A stretch of 64,000 nucleotides of DNA from Chloroflexus aurantiacus J-10-fl (GCF_000018865.1 NC_010175.1:2542001-2606000); one strand, 5' to 3'; counted from the stretch's first letter, positions 34,726 through 45,145 are shown. Notes: generated by a model not told the origin, from the letters alone. Program-made: numbers and translations.

Positions 34726-35508
34726 CTAACGAGTCGTCGCCGGCACAATCGGCGTATTCGGTTCAATACCGCGAAGCGCTGCCATCACCAGATCGCGGTT
34801 GAGCTGGGCAATCGTCTCAAGGCTGATCTCCTTGGGGCAGACCGCAGCGCACTCACCGATATTCGTACAATTGCCGAAACCCTCGAAATCAGCCTGTGCC
34901 ACCATATTGACGACTCGCTGATACCGCTCTGGCTGGCCCTGGGGCAGCAGCGCCAGGTGGGTGACCTTTGCCGCCGTAAACAGCATCGCCGAACCATTCG
35001 GGCAGGCGGCCACACAGGCACCACAGCCAATGCAGGCTGCGGCGTCCATTGCCCGGTCAGCAGCTACTTTCGATACCGGAATGGTATTGGCGTCGGGTGC
35101 CGATCCGGTGCTAACACTAATGTATCCGCCAGCCTGAATAATCCGGTCAAACGCACTCCGGTCAACCACCAGGTCTTTCAGGATCGGGAATGCCGATGCA
35201 CGCCAGGGTTCGACCGTAATGGTATCACCATCTTTGAAACTGCGCATGTGCAATTGACAGGTGGTAATGGCGTTCTTGGGGCCGTGGGCAACGCCATTAA
35301 TCATCAGAGAGCACATACCACAGATACCTTCCCGGCAATCGTGATCGAACGCTACCGGCTCTTCACCCCGCGACATGAGATCCTCGTTAAGCACATCCAG
35401 CATCTCGAGGAACGACATATCGGGGTTGACGTTATCCATGACATACGTCTTGAACTCGCCGGGAGTATTGCGATTCTTCTGCCGCCAGATCTTCAGCGTG
35501 ATCTTCAT
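34726..35508 (-). CDS. sdhB: Succinate dehydrogenase/fumarate reductase iron-sulfur subunit
   Basis: The 260-aa subunit carries electrons from FAD to quinone. The N-terminal 2Fe-2S domain has CREGICGMC and a distal Cys in ITTCQ. The C-terminal ferredoxin-like domain has [15 protein letters not shown] and [15 protein letters not shown] for the 4Fe-4S and 3Fe-4S clusters. Last gene of sdhCAB (95 bp after sdhA). In Chloroflexus the enzyme serves both the citric acid cycle and the 3-hydroxypropionate pathway (family and organism knowledge). Confidence 0.95.
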
Positions 35509-35603
35509 ACTCTATCTCCGGCCACCGATTGCTTATATCAACCGGCAGCAGTTAAACTGATAGCAACAGGAACCTGTCCGAACATCGCCAGCATCCAACC
35601 GGA

Positions 35604-37577
35604 TCACTTATAACTGCGCTGGGTCGGCTTGACATACTCGAAGACGAGCGGCTCTTTGTGCAGGCGAGGTTTCGCCAGATCGCCGGTAAACTCCCACGCA
35701 GCCACATACGAGAACTGCTCGTCGTTGCGGAGTGCTTCGCCGTCGGGTGTCTGGTATTCTTCGCGGAAGTGGCCGCCACACGACTCTTCACGGTGCAGCG
35801 CATCCAGACACATCAACTCGGCCAGTTCGAGGAAATCGGCTACTCGTCCGGCCTTTTCCAGCGCCTGATTGAGATCGTTGGCCTCGCCGGGCACATTCAC
35901 ATTCTCCCAGAACTCGGCGCGAATCTCAGGGATGCGCTGCAACGCCTCGCGCAGGCCGGCCGCATTGCGTGCCATACCGCACTTATCCCACATCAGCTTG
36001 CCCAACTCGCGGTGGAACGAATCGACGGTTCGCTTGCCGCGAATGCTGAGCAGGCGTTGAATACGCTGGTTGATTTCGGCTTCGGCCTCAGCGAACTCAG
36101 GACGGTCGATGCTGACACCACCGGGCTTAACCTGGGCCAGGAAATTGGCGATAGTGTAAGGCAGAATGAAGTAACCGTCGGCCAGACCCTGCATCAGCGC
36201 CGATGCACCCAACCGATTGGCACCGTGATCCGAGAAGTTCGCCTCACCGATCACGAACAGGCCGGGGATCGTGCTCTGGAGGTTATAATCAACCCACAGC
36301 CCACCCATCGTATAGTGGACGGCGGGATAAATCCGCATCGGCGTTTCATACGGGTCTTCGCCGGTAATCTGCTTGTACATATCGAAGAGATTACCGTAGC
36401 GTTCGGCAATCTTCTGTCGGCCCAGGCGCTTGATCGCATCGGCGAAGTCAAGATAAACCCCCAGACCGCCAGGACCAACACCGCGCCCCTCATCACACAC
36501 CTGCTTGGCAGCACGAGAGGCAATATCACGCGGCACCAGATTACCGAAGCTGGGATAGCGCTCTTCGAGATAGTAATCGCGCTCTGATTCGGGAATATCC
36601 TGCGGGCGGCGGGTATCTCCCTTCTTCTTCGGTACCCAAATTCGGCCGTCGTTACGTAACGACTCCGACATCAGGGTCAGCTTGCTCTGGTATTCACCAC
36701 TGACCGGAATACAGGTTGGGTGAATCTGGGTAAAGCAGGGATTACCGAAAAACGCCCCCCGGCGATGAGCGCGCCAGATCGCTGTGGCGTTACACCCTTT
36801 GGCGTTTGTGCTCAGATAGAAGACATTGCCGTAGCCACCGGTCGCCAGCACAACCGCATCGGCAGCGTAGCGCGTGATCTTGCCGGTTACCATATCGCGG
36901 GTAATGATCCCTCGCGCTCGCCCATCAACTACCACCAGATCAAGCATCTCGGTACGGGGGAACATCTTCACGGTACCGGCGGCGATCTGGCGACTCAGGG
37001 CCTGGTACGCGCCGAGCAGCAACTGCTGGCCGGTCTGACCACGGGCGTAGAACGTGCGCGCCACCTGGGCACCACCGAACGAGCGGTTATCAAGCAAGCC
37101 ACCGTACTCACGGGCAAACGGCACACCCTGGGCCACGCACTGGTCGATAATATTGACGGAGACCTGGGCCAGGCGGTAGACATTACTCTCACGTGCCCGG
37201 AAATCGCCACCTTTCACGGTATCGTAGAAGAGGCGATAAATGCTATCGCCGTCGTTGCGGTAATTCTTGGCTGCGTTGATACCACCCTGAGCGGCAATGC
37301 TGTGCGCGCGACGCGGACTATCTTGATAGCAGAAGCAAAGCACGTTGTACCCGGCTTCACCCAGCGTAGCGGCTGCCGACGCTCCGGCCAGTCCAGAACC
37401 GACCACAATAATCGTGTATTTTCGGCGGTTGGCCGGATTGACCAGCTTCATCTCAAAGCGATGCTTATCCCAGCGCTGCTCAATCGGGCCAGTCGGGACT
37501 TTCGAGTCAAGGACACTGACATACTCAACCTGCCGCGTCCCGGTACGAACAGTCGTCTCGTTCTTCGTCTCGCTCAT
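35604..37577 (-). CDS. sdhA: Succinate dehydrogenase/fumarate reductase flavoprotein subunit
   Basis: The 657-aa protein has the FAD-binding [20 protein letters not shown] and the covalent-FAD His in [17 protein letters not shown]. It has the substrate-site region [13 protein letters not shown], and the capping and C-terminal parts of a normal-length SdhA. It oxidises succinate to fumarate on the cytoplasmic side of the membrane. GAGGAAA precedes the ATG. It is 38 bp downstream of sdhC. Confidence 0.95.
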
Positions 37578-37615
37578 GCGAATTTCCTCGCTCTTCTAGC
37601 GTTGGTCGGGACCAT

Positions 37616-38335
37616 CTACGCGACAAAGCCGAAATAGACCGCCAACGGGAATGAGATATTGCCAATGAAAACGGCTGCTGCGACAACAATTGCCAGACCG
37701 CGCAATAACCGATCATAGGTGCGGTTGTTCCAGCCCAGCGTCTGAAACATACTCCAGACACCGTGGTAGAGATGAAGGGCCAGGAAGACCATGGTCAGGA
37801 GATAAAAGCCAACAATCAGTGGATTTTGAAAGCCATACACTACATTATTGTAGGTTTCGTACACATCACCGTGGGGATGGATGAATTGTCCGGGTTCATA
37901 ACCGACGACGCCGAAGGTCAGATGCAGGATGTGATAAATAATGAAGAAAAAGATCAACACCCCGCCAAAGCGCATCGTATAATCAGCATACCCTGATTGG
38001 CGCTTGTGCTGCCCATAACGGCGTACCGTTGAAATACTGCTCGCCTGCAAACTGCGCCGGCTCTGGAGGGTCAGGCTGGTGGCGGCCCAAATATGTAAAA
38101 ATACCGAAGCCAGCAAGATAAAGCGCGCTATCCAAAGCAAATGCTCGTGACCGAAAATGGGATAGCCAAGTTCGCGCAGACCGGCCGCATAAGCGTTGTA
38201 CACTTCAGGGCCTTGATACATCTTCAAATTACCGTACATGTGAAAAACGACAAAGCCAACGAGAACGAAGCCGGTCAGCGCCATAATCACTTTTTTGCCG
38301 ACCGACGTGCGGGTGAGGGTGAGCACTCCTGTCAT
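37616..38335 (-). CDS. sdhC: Succinate dehydrogenase membrane subunit, type B diheme cytochrome b
   Basis: One 239-aa protein with five hydrophobic helices, as in type B complexes where a single large subunit replaces SdhC and SdhD. Candidate heme ligands are histidines in FHMYGN, FLHIWAA, YHILHL and LHLYHG, enough for two b hemes. It anchors SdhAB and passes electrons to menaquinone. First gene of the operon, with AAGGA upstream. Confidence 0.92.
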   Translation of the reverse strand: MTGVLTLTRTSVGKKVIMALTGFVLVGFVVFHMYGNLKMYQGPEVYNAYAAGLRELGYPIFGHEHLLWIARFILLASVFLHIWAATSLTLQSRRSLQASSISTVRRYGQHKRQSGYADYTMRFGGVLIFFFIIYHILHLTFGVVGYEPGQFIHPHGDVYETYNNVVYGFQNPLIVGFYLLTMVFLALHLYHGVWSMFQTLGWNNRTYDRLLRGLAIVVAAAVFIGNISFPLAVYFGFVA

Positions 38336-38458
38336 CGTTCCATCCTTCCCGAAACCAAGCTCTGCGCAAGATACAGACGATAATTGACTGCCGGCCAGAG
38401 CCGGCAGTAGCAGGAAAATATCCGTGATTTATCCTACAAAGTATCTTACCGCTACAGA

Positions 38459-38487
38459 ATTATAACGGAATTACGATCAATTGTCTA
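38459..38487 (-). promoter_or_regulatory. Promoter of sdhCAB
   Basis: On the minus strand: TAGACA (38487-38482), 17 bp, TATAAT (38464-38459). It gives a ~117-nt leader before sdhC. Confidence 0.75.
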
Positions 38488-39780
38488 CCGCTTGCAACCA
38501 TTCAATAACTTCTTGTGAAGAAAGGTACGAGGCTTGTTGAAGCCATAAACAACCATCAGCCCTGAGCGAATGAATGCAGCAAAGAACGATCCGATCTTGA
38601 ATCAATAGCAAAAAAGTCTGTAAGAAGGCGCAAATCTGGCGCAATCGGTTGTGGGTGGTCGATGATGTTGGGCATGCTGCGGAATTATACAGGCATCAGA
38701 GGCAGGCTATCATAACCCCAGTTGCTACCTTTGTCACCACAGAGACACAGAGGATGGGTATAACCTGGGTTGCTGCCACGAAACGTGACGAAATGTATCC
38801 ATAGAACTGGCCGCTCCTCACATCGTTTATGCGGTTACGCCACACGGTGAGGCGGGCAACGTCGCGCTATTTCTGGCAGTCAGTCTCTGTGGACAGTTCA
38901 CAGTATAGATAGCAACCTGGGTTGGGATTACATTTCGGAGGCGATACCGTTGCCAGATAGGGCTACTCGTGTCGCGTGGTAAGGCGATCTGAACAGGTAC
39001 ATGCAACGTCTGTAGGGCGGGTTCTGAACCCGCCCCTACTCACGATCACGTGCAGGTCGTAGCGGTATTCATGCCGGTTTGTGCAGCGACAATATTGCTC
39101 TTCGTCTCCACACTCAGGTCGCCGCCATTGTGATGAGGTGATCACGAGCGATGATTTCCATCAAACCAGATTTTATAATAGAACCTGTTTCAAAAAACGT
39201 CTGCCAGGAGTTATCCCATTCTTGACCGACTCTATGATCGTAACGAGCACATCCGGCATCCCCGTGACCAGCATGGTCAACGGTATGACACACACCGGAT
39301 CGTGGGTACGGCTGCTGCGGCAGCATGGCTGCCGCACTCCACACCGCGCACCACGCGCATGACGACCGGCAAAGGCAACCAATCCAGAGCGTGATGGCAC
39401 GACCGGAGCTTCGCTCTGCCAACAAGACAGAAGAAGGACAAACGATCTTTGGTGATTGGCAAGCGCTCGTGCGCCTATGCGACAGTCTGATAGCATGATA
39501 GTGCAGCTTTTTATGAAATAAGTTCTGAACATCCTCCGTGTCTCTGTGGTGATCGTTGTACTACAGAGGCAATGAGAGCACGGATGGTGGTGTAGGACAA
39601 ATTAAATTAAGGTGGCAACTTTGGTTATCTATGCATCATTATGCATTCCTCACCCAAAAGGGACAGGCACAAGGCCTGCCCCTAAGGAATGCTACGCTGA
39701 TAGATGCGGACAAAGGTTCAATGGTTACCGGTCATCCTTACATTGCCAACCGGTCAATCAGAACCAGATAATATGTTCGT
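38488..39780. other. Long gene-free stretch between sdhC and the AAA ATPase gene
   Basis: About 1.3 kb without a convincing gene. It contains CACCACAGAGACACAG (from 38735) and its near-complement (39533-39551), bounding 817 bp. Also present are a perfect 10-bp-arm palindrome GGGCGGGTTC-T-GAACCCGCCC (39015-39035) and the MITE copy at 39179-39527. Confidence 0.6.
39179..39527 (+). mobile_element. MITE, first copy of the TAGAACC-ended type (about 349 bp)
   Basis: The left end TAGAACCTGTTTCAAAAA resembles the inverted complement of the right end TTTATGAAATAAGTTCTG. The element aligns along its length with 48357-48681, including ACCGACTCTATGA, CGTAACGAGCACATCC and GATTGGCAAGCG. It has no coding capacity. 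The left flank is TA; the right flank is TG. Confidence 0.75.
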
Positions 39781-41397
39781 CTAAAGATCCAACCGCACCT
39801 TAGCACCAAAGTTCTTCTTCTCCTTGCTGGGGAAGTACGAGAGGCAGGCGGCATCGAGCAAGTCCGGGCTAAGGGTTGGGGTCTCCATGTTGTAGCGGGC
39901 AATTGCGATCAATTGGTCGAGAATATCGCGCGGCTGACACATCCGAAACGGCCGCTGATCGGGGCGAAACCACTTGGCGATCAGATAATCAATGCTGCGA
40001 TCATCGTAGGGAACTTTGCGAACCCGACACATGATCTTCCAGATTTCTCGCCATTGCTCTTCGGTTGGATCGATAATCTCGATCTTGAACTTGATACGAC
40101 GGAGCAAAGCATCGTCACCCAGGTCTTTGGGATCAAGGTTTGTGCTGAACATAATGAGCTGATCGAACGGAATCTGAATCTTTTGCCCTGACACCGTATT
40201 GAGAAAGTCATAACGCTTTTCGAGGGGCACGATCCAGCGATTGAGCAGATCGAACACGCGCACCTGCTGGCGACCAAAGTCGTCGATCAAAAAGATGCCA
40301 CAGTTGGCTTTCATTTGAAACGGCGCCTCGTAGACCTTTGAGGTCGGGTTGTAGATCAGATTGAGTTGTTCGAGCGTTAGCTCACCGCCAACAATAACCA
40401 CCGGTCGACTAATCCGAACCCAGCGCCGGTCGTATTCAACATCTTCTGGTAGAGGATTACGAGGCGGCTCGTGAATAACCGAGTCGTACATTTTGATGAT
40501 GGCGCCATCGGCATACACCGCATACGGAATAAAGATGTCGTCACCCATCAGATAGGTAATACGCTCGGCAATCGTTGTCTTACCGTTGCCGGGATATCCG
40601 AAGAGCATCACCGATGATCCGGAATTGACCGCCGGCCCAACCATATTCAGAATGGACTCATCGATCACCAGACCCTCGAACGCATCGCGGATATTCCGGC
40701 GCGTTACCTTAACGTTCTTCACCGTCTGCGCTTTCACCGACTCGATCCAGCGTTCAAGCGGTACCGGGCAGACACCGGTGTACTGAACCTTTTCCATCGC
40801 CGCCTGCGCTGCCGTCTGTCCACGTGGCGTCAGCACGTACTCGTAGTTAATATCGCCGAAACCACGTTGACCGACAATATCAATCTGTTCGACATTCCGC
40901 AGGTCGATGATGATTTGCTCAATCACCCGGTAGAACAGCCCCATCGCTTCAGCCAGCTCCATCCCGGTTGCTCGCCCTTTGTTGTAGAGAATGCGCAAGA
41001 ACTGCTCGGTAAGGAATGTACGGTTGAGACCGGTTTCTGCCGGCGTTGTTGGTTGTGCGGGCAGAAATGAATTATTGAGTTGCGGACGCGCTTCATCTTC
41101 AGTAGGGGGAGGATCGCCCAGCATGCGGAGCGTTGCCACGTTTTCACCGCGGGCACGCGCCTCACCGATCAACCGTTCAAGATCGGTAACGTGCATCTGA
41201 AGGTGGAGTAATGCGTCAACATCGTTCTTTGCCTGCGCCTCTTTCAGACAGGCATATACGGCACGGGCGACAGTGTATTTGACGCCATCGATGTAGAGGT
41301 GATGACAATACTCCTGATTGCGCACGTAACAATCACGCGGGTGGCTCTTGCGCGCTAACATTTCGTCGTAAGAACGTTGATCGAGTAAATAACGCAT
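39781..41397 (-). CDS. AAA+ ATPase with N-terminal helical and winged-helix regions
   Basis: The 538-aa protein has Walker A GYPGNGKT (267-274), Walker B IFLIDDFGRQQ, sensor-type FSTNLDPKDLGDDALLRRI and an arginine-rich lid. Residues 125-200 (LNRTFLTEQFLRILYNKGRATGMELAEAMG) look like a winged helix; residues 1-100 are helical. The ATPase core recalls MoxR/RuvB-like remodelling enzymes but I cannot name the family. It is divergent from three membrane/cell-wall genes across a 388-bp gap, so a link to envelope assembly is possible. Confidence 0.75.
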   Translation of the reverse strand: MRYLLDQRSYDEMLARKSHPRDCYVRNQEYCHHLYIDGVKYTVARAVYACLKEAQAKNDVDALLHLQMHVTDLERLIGEARARGENVATLRMLGDPPPTEDEARPQLNNSFLPAQPTTPAETGLNRTFLTEQFLRILYNKGRATGMELAEAMGLFYRVIEQIIIDLRNVEQIDIVGQRGFGDINYEYVLTPRGQTAAQAAMEKVQYTGVCPVPLERWIESVKAQTVKNVKVTRRNIRDAFEGLVIDESILNMVGPAVNSGSSVMLFGYPGNGKTTIAERITYLMGDDIFIPYAVYADGAIIKMYDSVIHEPPRNPLPEDVEYDRRWVRISRPVVIVGGELTLEQLNLIYNPTSKVYEAPFQMKANCGIFLIDDFGRQQVRVFDLLNRWIVPLEKRYDFLNTVSGQKIQIPFDQLIMFSTNLDPKDLGDDALLRRIKFKIEIIDPTEEQWREIWKIMCRVRKVPYDDRSIDYLIAKWFRPDQRPFRMCQPRDILDQLIAIARYNMETPTLSPDLLDAACLSYFPSKEKKNFGAKVRLDL

Positions 41398-41609
41398 AGC
41401 GCCTCTTCTTCGTCATCAGGGAGAACGTTCAGCATAGCCGTTGCCTGCGGGGGAACGGCGGCCCGGCAACTCTGCCAGCATGTGTCACTGTTTTCATTGT
41501 AATGCTGATAGCGAACCATCGTACTACCAGCAACATATTTTGTTGAACGATTTTCATCATCAGAATGAGAAAAGAGAGCTTGACGACGGTGCCGATCTTT
41601 GGTAGAATT

Positions 41610-41623
41610 AGAACACTTGTTCT
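41610..41623. promoter_or_regulatory. LexA/DinR-like box GAAC-N4-GTTC
   Basis: AGAACACTTGTTCT fits the Gram-positive-type SOS consensus GAACN4GTTC. It lies in the divergent gap between the AAA ATPase gene (213 bp away) and the membrane-protein gene (163 bp away). A single 8-bp match is weak evidence. Confidence 0.25.
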
Positions 41624-41785
41624 ATTCAGTGTTGAAAATTTCGCCAACATCCATCTACATCAAGGCATGGCCCGGCGGCAATACCTGGCAGATCGTCAAC
41701 CGGTTAGGGACGATATGTGGAAGGATTTATTCCCGAATAATGATGATCAGGTGCAGTCTTGTAAAGCTCGCAGAGGAGTGCTGGC

Positions 41786-42292
41786 ATGGCAACTACCAGT
41801 CGTGAACTACACCGGGTGCAACGAACCTTCAGAATAGGCCGTATCATACAGGGAGCTGTGATCGCGCTAGCGATTGGCGCGCTTACCATCCTGGTTGGAA
41901 CTATCACCGACGTTGGTCGCACAATCATCGACGATTGGCATTATGGGAGGCCACGAACCACCCATCTGACCGGCTATGCCGGATTACCTGCCGAGCGCTC
42001 CGGCCATCCTTCGCGGTTTATGGCGCTCAATCTTGATCGGCAAATTGTGATTATGGTTATTCCGGGTGGTGACACGAGCCAGATGCAGACCTGGCAAGGC
42101 CCATACTTGTTTGGGTTAGGCGAAGATCTGACGCCTGTGGTATTATCATTAGAAGATGCCGACAGCGATGGGTTGGCCGATCTGGTCGTGACAATCCATC
42201 AAGAGCAACTGGTCTATCTTAACCGTGATGGTACATTTCGTTTGCCAACGCCAGAAGAGTGGCATCGACTGGCACAGGAGTGGGGCAAGTGA
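41786..42292 (+). CDS. Membrane-anchored protein of unknown function (168 aa)
   Basis: One N-terminal transmembrane helix (about residues 20-42, IIQGAVIALAIGALTILVGTI) leads to an outside domain containing LEDADSDGLADLVV, a Ca-binding-loop-like DxDxDG motif. GAGGAG precedes the ATG. The next gene overlaps its stop (GTGA), so the three downstream genes form an operon. I do not recognise the family; the DxDxDG loop suggests an FG-GAP/dockerin-like calcium site. Confidence 0.65.
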   Translation: MATTSRELHRVQRTFRIGRIIQGAVIALAIGALTILVGTITDVGRTIIDDWHYGRPRTTHLTGYAGLPAERSGHPSRFMALNLDRQIVIMVIPGGDTSQMQTWQGPYLFGLGEDLTPVVLSLEDADSDGLADLVVTIHQEQLVYLNRDGTFRLPTPEEWHRLAQEWGK

Positions 42293-43557
42293 GCACGTTC
42301 TCCAATCGCAAGAGAGGGCCACGACGGCCAGGCCAGCCTCTCTTTCCAATTGAGGATCCGGAGATCGTGCATGCGCCGACGCAGCCGCTGGCCGATCTCA
42401 CTGCCGATCTTGATGCGGCACTGGCGGATCAATCATCTGTATCGCATACGCCGGTCGAACCGCAGGGTTTGCGGATTCCCGATGAGGTACGGGCTGCTTA
42501 TGAGCGTGCCCGACAATCAGCTCGATCAGCGCCTCCGCTTCATCCAGGCTATCGGCGGACGCCTGAGCCGGCCCGGAACGCTCAACCAACAGCAGGCAAA
42601 GAGTTGACCCCGCCGGTTCGATCCGGTGGATCGATGAGTAGACCATCAGCGCCGCCTCATCCCAGAATGAACAGACCAGAACCGGCGTCGTTATCAACCG
42701 GGCGGGTTGTTCCCATTAGTGCCAGACACAATCTACCAGCGGAGCATCCATCATCGGAGCCAAAGCGAGCACCGGTTACAACCGTCGTTAGTCAAGTACC
42801 TCGCTTTGAGCGGCAAACAACGTTCGTGCCTGTACCGGCGGAGCTTACCGACGAGTTGATCTTACCACCACCGACATACCGTCGGCATGAACCACTTACG
42901 ATTGCCGATTGGTTTAATCAACCGCTCGTGCTGCTGGCAATTGCCGTTACCAGTATTGTTGTTGTTGGATTGTGGTTCAGTCTGGCAGTTGCATCACCAT
43001 TTTTGAGCTTTCAGTACGCAAGAGTGAATGATAGTTCGGTAGCCGCCAGTATTGCCTCAGCAGCCATTACGGTTCCTGCGCCTGGCGATTATCGGCTACG
43101 AACTGCACCTAGCCTGTCACCAGCACAGATTGATCGGATTTTGCAAAGTTACGGTTCACCGGCGACCGGTACCGGCGAAATCTGGTACCGCCTTGGTGTG
43201 GAATATAACATTGATCCAGCCTATGCCCTTGCCTTCTTTATTCATGAAAGCGGGGCCGGTACCAATCCGAACTGGGCCGGCTTTAAGCCAGATGGTAGCA
43301 CAACCCACAACGTTGGAAATATTATTTGTGCCGGCTACCCAACTTGTTATGGCCGGTTTCGCGATTACCCCAACTGGGAAGCCGGTATTGCCGATTGGTA
43401 TCGCCTGATCGATGTGGAATACATTCGTGGCCGCGGTCTTCAGACAGTGGCTGAAGTCATCCCGATTTACGCACCGTCGATAGAGAATGATGTTCAGGGA
43501 TACATCAATGTCGTTACGCGGCTGGTTGATCAATGGCGCGCCGGCAATATTCCATGA
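42289..43557 (+). CDS. Membrane protein with C-terminal glucosaminidase/lysozyme-like domain
   Basis: This 422-aa protein starts at GTG 42289 (MSTFSNRKRG), overlapping the previous stop, with AGGAG upstream. Residues 1-205 are Pro/Arg/Ser-rich and disordered in the cytoplasm. A transmembrane helix spans about 210-240. The outside domain (275-422: LGVEYNIDPAYALAFFIHESGAGTNPNW, HNVGNIICAGYPTCYGRFRDY, WEAGIADWYRLI) resembles Flg_MurNAc/glucosaminidase peptidoglycan hydrolases, with Glu in HESGAGT as probable acid. It would cut wall glycans at the membrane surface. Confidence 0.75.
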   Translation: MSTFSNRKRGPRRPGQPLFPIEDPEIVHAPTQPLADLTADLDAALADQSSVSHTPVEPQGLRIPDEVRAAYERARQSARSAPPLHPGYRRTPEPARNAQPTAGKELTPPVRSGGSMSRPSAPPHPRMNRPEPASLSTGRVVPISARHNLPAEHPSSEPKRAPVTTVVSQVPRFERQTTFVPVPAELTDELILPPPTYRRHEPLTIADWFNQPLVLLAIAVTSIVVVGLWFSLAVASPFLSFQYARVNDSSVAASIASAAITVPAPGDYRLRTAPSLSPAQIDRILQSYGSPATGTGEIWYRLGVEYNIDPAYALAFFIHESGAGTNPNWAGFKPDGSTTHNVGNIICAGYPTCYGRFRDYPNWEAGIADWYRLIDVEYIRGRGLQTVAEVIPIYAPSIENDVQGYINVVTRLVDQWRAGNIP

Positions 43558-43613
43558 GTGATCGATAACTAAACAGGTTCACGTTTATCCAACATCTGCG
43601 GTAGAAACACACT

Positions 43614-44288
43614 ATGCGAGTCTTTTTTCCTATCTTTGTCTTTGCTGCCATCGTACTCCTGGCATTTGTTGCCTTCAATACGATGAATCGATCTAACCAG
43701 CCTGTGCTCAGTGGCTGGCGCGGTCCGGTACATGCGAGTGCATCCCTGGCAGCGAACATTGTCGGTAGCACTGATGTGTCGTCCCAACAAGGACTGATCG
43801 GCGTAGCCGAGCCGCAGGGACGGGGACTCAGCGATTCGCTCGTGCCCACCGGAAATCCGCTCGGTGTTGCCAATACCGTTATGACGCAAGGTTATGGTGT
43901 CGGCACCCACGCGCCGGCAGCGGTTTGGGGGGCGATTGATCTGGCTATCGATGGCAACGGTGATGGAAAAGCCGATCCAGAAGGTACCTGGAATCAGCCG
44001 GTCTACGCCACCCATGCCGGTCAGGTCAAGATCACATCGAATAGCTGGCCTGCCGGTAACCATGTTTGGGTTACTAACGAACTCTATCGCACCGGATATG
44101 CTCACCTGTCAGGCTTTGCCGTCAGTGATGGGCAATGGGTCAACCCCGGTGATGTGATCGGATACATTGGCTCGACCGGTATGTCGAGTGGGCCACACCT
44201 TGACTACCAGGTTTGGGTCTGGCGTGATGGACAGTGGGTCAATCAGAACCCTCTCGATTACAATGTCTTTGCAGCCTCTGGCCGTTGA
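43614..44288 (+). CDS. LytM/M23-type peptidase-like protein, possibly inactive
   Basis: This 224-aa protein has an N-terminal signal anchor (FPIFVFAAIVLLAFVAFN). The C-terminal 125 residues fit the LytM fold (QGYGVGTH, IDLAIDGNGDGKADPEG, PVYATHAGQVKI, GYAHLSGFAV, GYIGSTGMSSGPHLDYQVW). The first zinc His before the IDLA Asp is replaced by Trp, and the final HxH is HLD, so at least two usual metal ligands differ. It may be a non-catalytic LytM activator for the adjacent glucosaminidase, or an unusual enzyme. It is third in the operon. Confidence 0.78.
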   Translation: MRVFFPIFVFAAIVLLAFVAFNTMNRSNQPVLSGWRGPVHASASLAANIVGSTDVSSQQGLIGVAEPQGRGLSDSLVPTGNPLGVANTVMTQGYGVGTHAPAAVWGAIDLAIDGNGDGKADPEGTWNQPVYATHAGQVKITSNSWPAGNHVWVTNELYRTGYAHLSGFAVSDGQWVNPGDVIGYIGSTGMSSGPHLDYQVWVWRDGQWVNQNPLDYNVFAASGR

Positions 44289-44460
44289 TGAGAACCAACC
44301 GGTTTTAAAACGGCTCTCGCGCAGGTAATGACGAGATGGCAACCAGGCCCTGTTCGGTGTCGTTTCCGGGGTCGCGCACCGGACCATCCATCTCGCCGTA
44401 ACCGATCTGTTGATGGCACTGATCTCGCCATTCCTTTGTCGGTCTCTGGATGTTAACCTT

Positions 44461-44700
44461 CAGGCGGGCTAAAGCCCTACCTGACGACGTGGAAGCCCTG
44501 CTGGGGCTAGGCCGAAGCACGCCTGGAACCCGCCCCGTCAAGCGGGCTGAAGCCCTACCTGACAGCCTGGAAGCCCCGGTTGGGGCTGGGGTCGGGAGCA
44601 CGCGCAAGGCTCCGCTCCATCAGGTGGGCTAAAGCCCTGCCTGACGCCGTGGCAGCCCCGTTGGGGATAGGGGTAAACCTCCCTGCTGTCAGGCCAGCCC
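44461..44700 (+). repeat. Three tandem ~80-bp repeats with GGGCTxAAGCCC hairpins
   Basis: Units start at 44461, 44539 and 44621 (CAGGCGGGCTAAAGCCC, CAAGCGGGCTGAAGCCC, CAGGTGGGCTAAAGCCC). Each continues TxCCTGAC...AGCCC...TGGGG. A single related unit occurs at about 60656. Non-coding GC-rich repeat island. Confidence 0.85.
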
Positions 44701-44998
44701 CTATGCATTACCCATACCTCAAATACTGCATTGCCCGCGTGCCGGAGCGGGTCGGGGGCGTGATAACGGGCGTGCTCCCCAGCCGGGAGCTGGGAGCGCG
44801 CGCCTCCGGCGCGCTCCTTACCGGCACCAGCCTGCGCTAGCGGTCACCACCCGACACCGGCAGTTCCCGCCCCCAGCGGGCTATGCATTACCCATACCTC
44901 AAATACTGCATTGCCCGCGTGCCGGAGCGGGTCGGGGGCGTGATGACGGGCGTGCTCCCCAGCCGGGAGCTGGGAGCGCGCACCTCCGGCGCGCATGG
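44701..44998 (+). repeat. Direct duplication carrying a MITE end (180-bp spacing)
   Basis: Bases 44701-44818 recur at 44881-44998 with only about two mismatches, each starting with the end motif CTATGCATTACCCATA and ending in the GGAGCGCGCxCCTCCGGCGC palindromic stretch. A reverse-complement relative of the second half lies at about 61045-61110. Confidence 0.85.
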
Positions 44999-45145
44999 TG
45001 CCGGTACCAGTGCTGGAGGGAGGAGCCAAACGCAAGCTCCCGCCCCTGGCGGCATTCACGGACGGCCAGGATAGGTGATCGAACCCAACCTCTACCCTAT
45101 CAGGAAGCCCTGGATCACACGTCTGCCCTCCCCTCTCCCACCCGG

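Noticed and set aside
36720-37637. A 305-codon plus-strand frame opposite sdhA
   Set aside because: Antisense shadow; sdhA is certain.
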